NCBI RefSeq assembly: GCF_030272615.1 | Contig: NC_081411.1 | Location: 212,060,744-212,118,743, forward strand | Source: Cryptomeria japonica | Lineage: Eukaryota; Streptophyta; Pinopsida; Cupressales; Cupressaceae | Length of the DNA: 58,000 nucleotides | Reading direction: 5' to 3' | Shown: positions 57,182 to 58,000 of the stretch, in pieces | How the letters are laid out: every line of letters starts with the position of its first letter | How positions within the stretch are numbered: the stretch's first letter is position 1 | The notes under the pieces: model-generated | Database searches by the model: none | What the model was told of the DNA's origin: nothing | The model's input: only the letters and a program-made list of their open reading frames with translations | Made by a program: the position numbers and the translations under genes

Positions 57182-58000
57182 ATGAAGAGGGGAGAGCAAA
57201 GGACAAAGCCTGTTGTAAAGAAAAAAAAAAGCATCAACAAGATGCCCGAGCCATAAGAGAGGAGTCAGGTTTCCCCCATCCCCCCATCCACTGAAGATGT
57301 CGACCCAATTGTAACTACCCCATAGCCTCTACCACCGGTTGAGGAGGCTACTCCATCTCAAAGAGAGGATATTCCATCTGAAAGGCCTCCTATAATTTCC
57401 TTGCCACATAAGCGGTGGTATGTAAAAGACATGAAGGGGCACTCAAAGATGTTGAGGACAATGACATGTCTGTTAGGGCAACATCTAAAAAATGGGCCAT
57501 CCCAATAGCCACCCTCTCCAAATGGTTGGGTAGTCTCATAACCACCTCCAAGAAAGGTCATCCAAGAATCCTCACCCCTCATGAAGAGGACTTGATAGTC
57601 AAATGGTACAAGGAGATGGCAACAGTTGGACATGAACTGGAGATTGTCAATTTGAAGGCAGAGGTCGCTCAAATTTGTGAAACTAGACCCAACCCTTTCA
57701 AGAATGGGCTTCTCAATAAGTCTTGGTGGTCAGGTTTTAAGAGAAGACATATGTAACTCACTTTGCGGACTACTGAAGGTCCAGACAAAGACGGGGCACT
57801 TAATCTTAGACTTGTTGTTGTCTCTTCTTTCTAAGTGTATTCTTCAAATCCATATGGTCTTGCTCACATATGGAATTGTGATGAAACAAGCATCCAAGCA
57901 GGCAGAAATGGGGTCATGAGGGTTCTGGCTAGAAGAGCAAGTGGGAGTGTATCCTACATCATTCCCAAGAGTTGAGGTTGGATCACCATTCTATGTTGTA
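57182..58000 (+). pseudogene. pogo/Tigger-like transposase, broken, runs off window
   Basis: From about 57415 one frame reads a psq-like helix-turn-helix (SVRATSKKWAIPIATLSKWL) and a CENP-B-type DNA-binding block (TPHEEDLIVKWYKEMA, NKSWWSGFKRRH). The start of a DDE_1 catalytic domain then follows: TLRTTEG, HIWNCDETSIQAGRNG, with the first catalytic Asp at 57880-57882. In-frame stops lie at 57754-57756, 57832-57834 and 57973-57975. A possible N-terminus with a Lys-rich stretch begins at 57182 but is separated by a frameshift. The other two catalytic acids would lie beyond the window. This belongs to the Tc1/mariner superfamily, by the NCDET context. Confidence 0.8.

Overview
The window reads as a stretch of nuclear genome from a plant with very large, transposon-filled introns. 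A conifer or other gymnosperm is the best guess. This rests on the AT-rich intergenic style, plant-type Gypsy and Copia remnants, and one spliced host gene whose first intron alone is 29 kb. The sequence does not fix the species.

Only one host gene is supported. It lies on the minus strand: exon 1 at 54870-54764, exon 2 at 25540-25396, exon 3 at 20046-19985, exon 4 at 19897-19844, exon 5 at 19689-19606 and exon 6 at 13203-13118. All five junctions keep the reading frame. Later exons were not found and probably lie left of the window. It resembles, from memory, a conserved plant protein family of unknown function. Its intron 5 appears to use a GC donor.

Almost everything else is transposon. 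From left to right: (i) a decayed retroelement-like reading frame (1123-9005) split by a complete LTR element (1642-8022, minus strand, 5-bp target duplication GTTAT). That element has gag, zinc knuckles and protease but no reverse transcriptase or integrase; in place of pol it carries a long decayed frame with a 21-bp repeat array. (ii) Two solo LTRs of one family (10689-12521 and 22791-23963). (iii) Three very large LTR-like copies, A 14542-16838, B 31867-35590 and C 41975-46256 (reverse). Each holds an array of about 40-nt hairpins spaced roughly 165-220 bp apart, and a fourth relative (D, to 40916) carries a different array. (iv) Two Copia remnants on the minus strand (16912 to about 19493, and 46257 to about 48250). 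(v) Three solo LTRs of family F (27652-29167, 35762-37216, 49352-51143), all with perfect 5-bp target duplications, plus a related element G (29627-31577). (vi) A pogo/Tigger-like transposase pseudogene at the right edge (from about 57182).

The most unusual item is the hairpin-array LTR family. Next are the gag-only element with an unexplained second frame, and the host gene whose exons survive among at least eight LTR insertions. No operon, CRISPR array or bacterial system is present.
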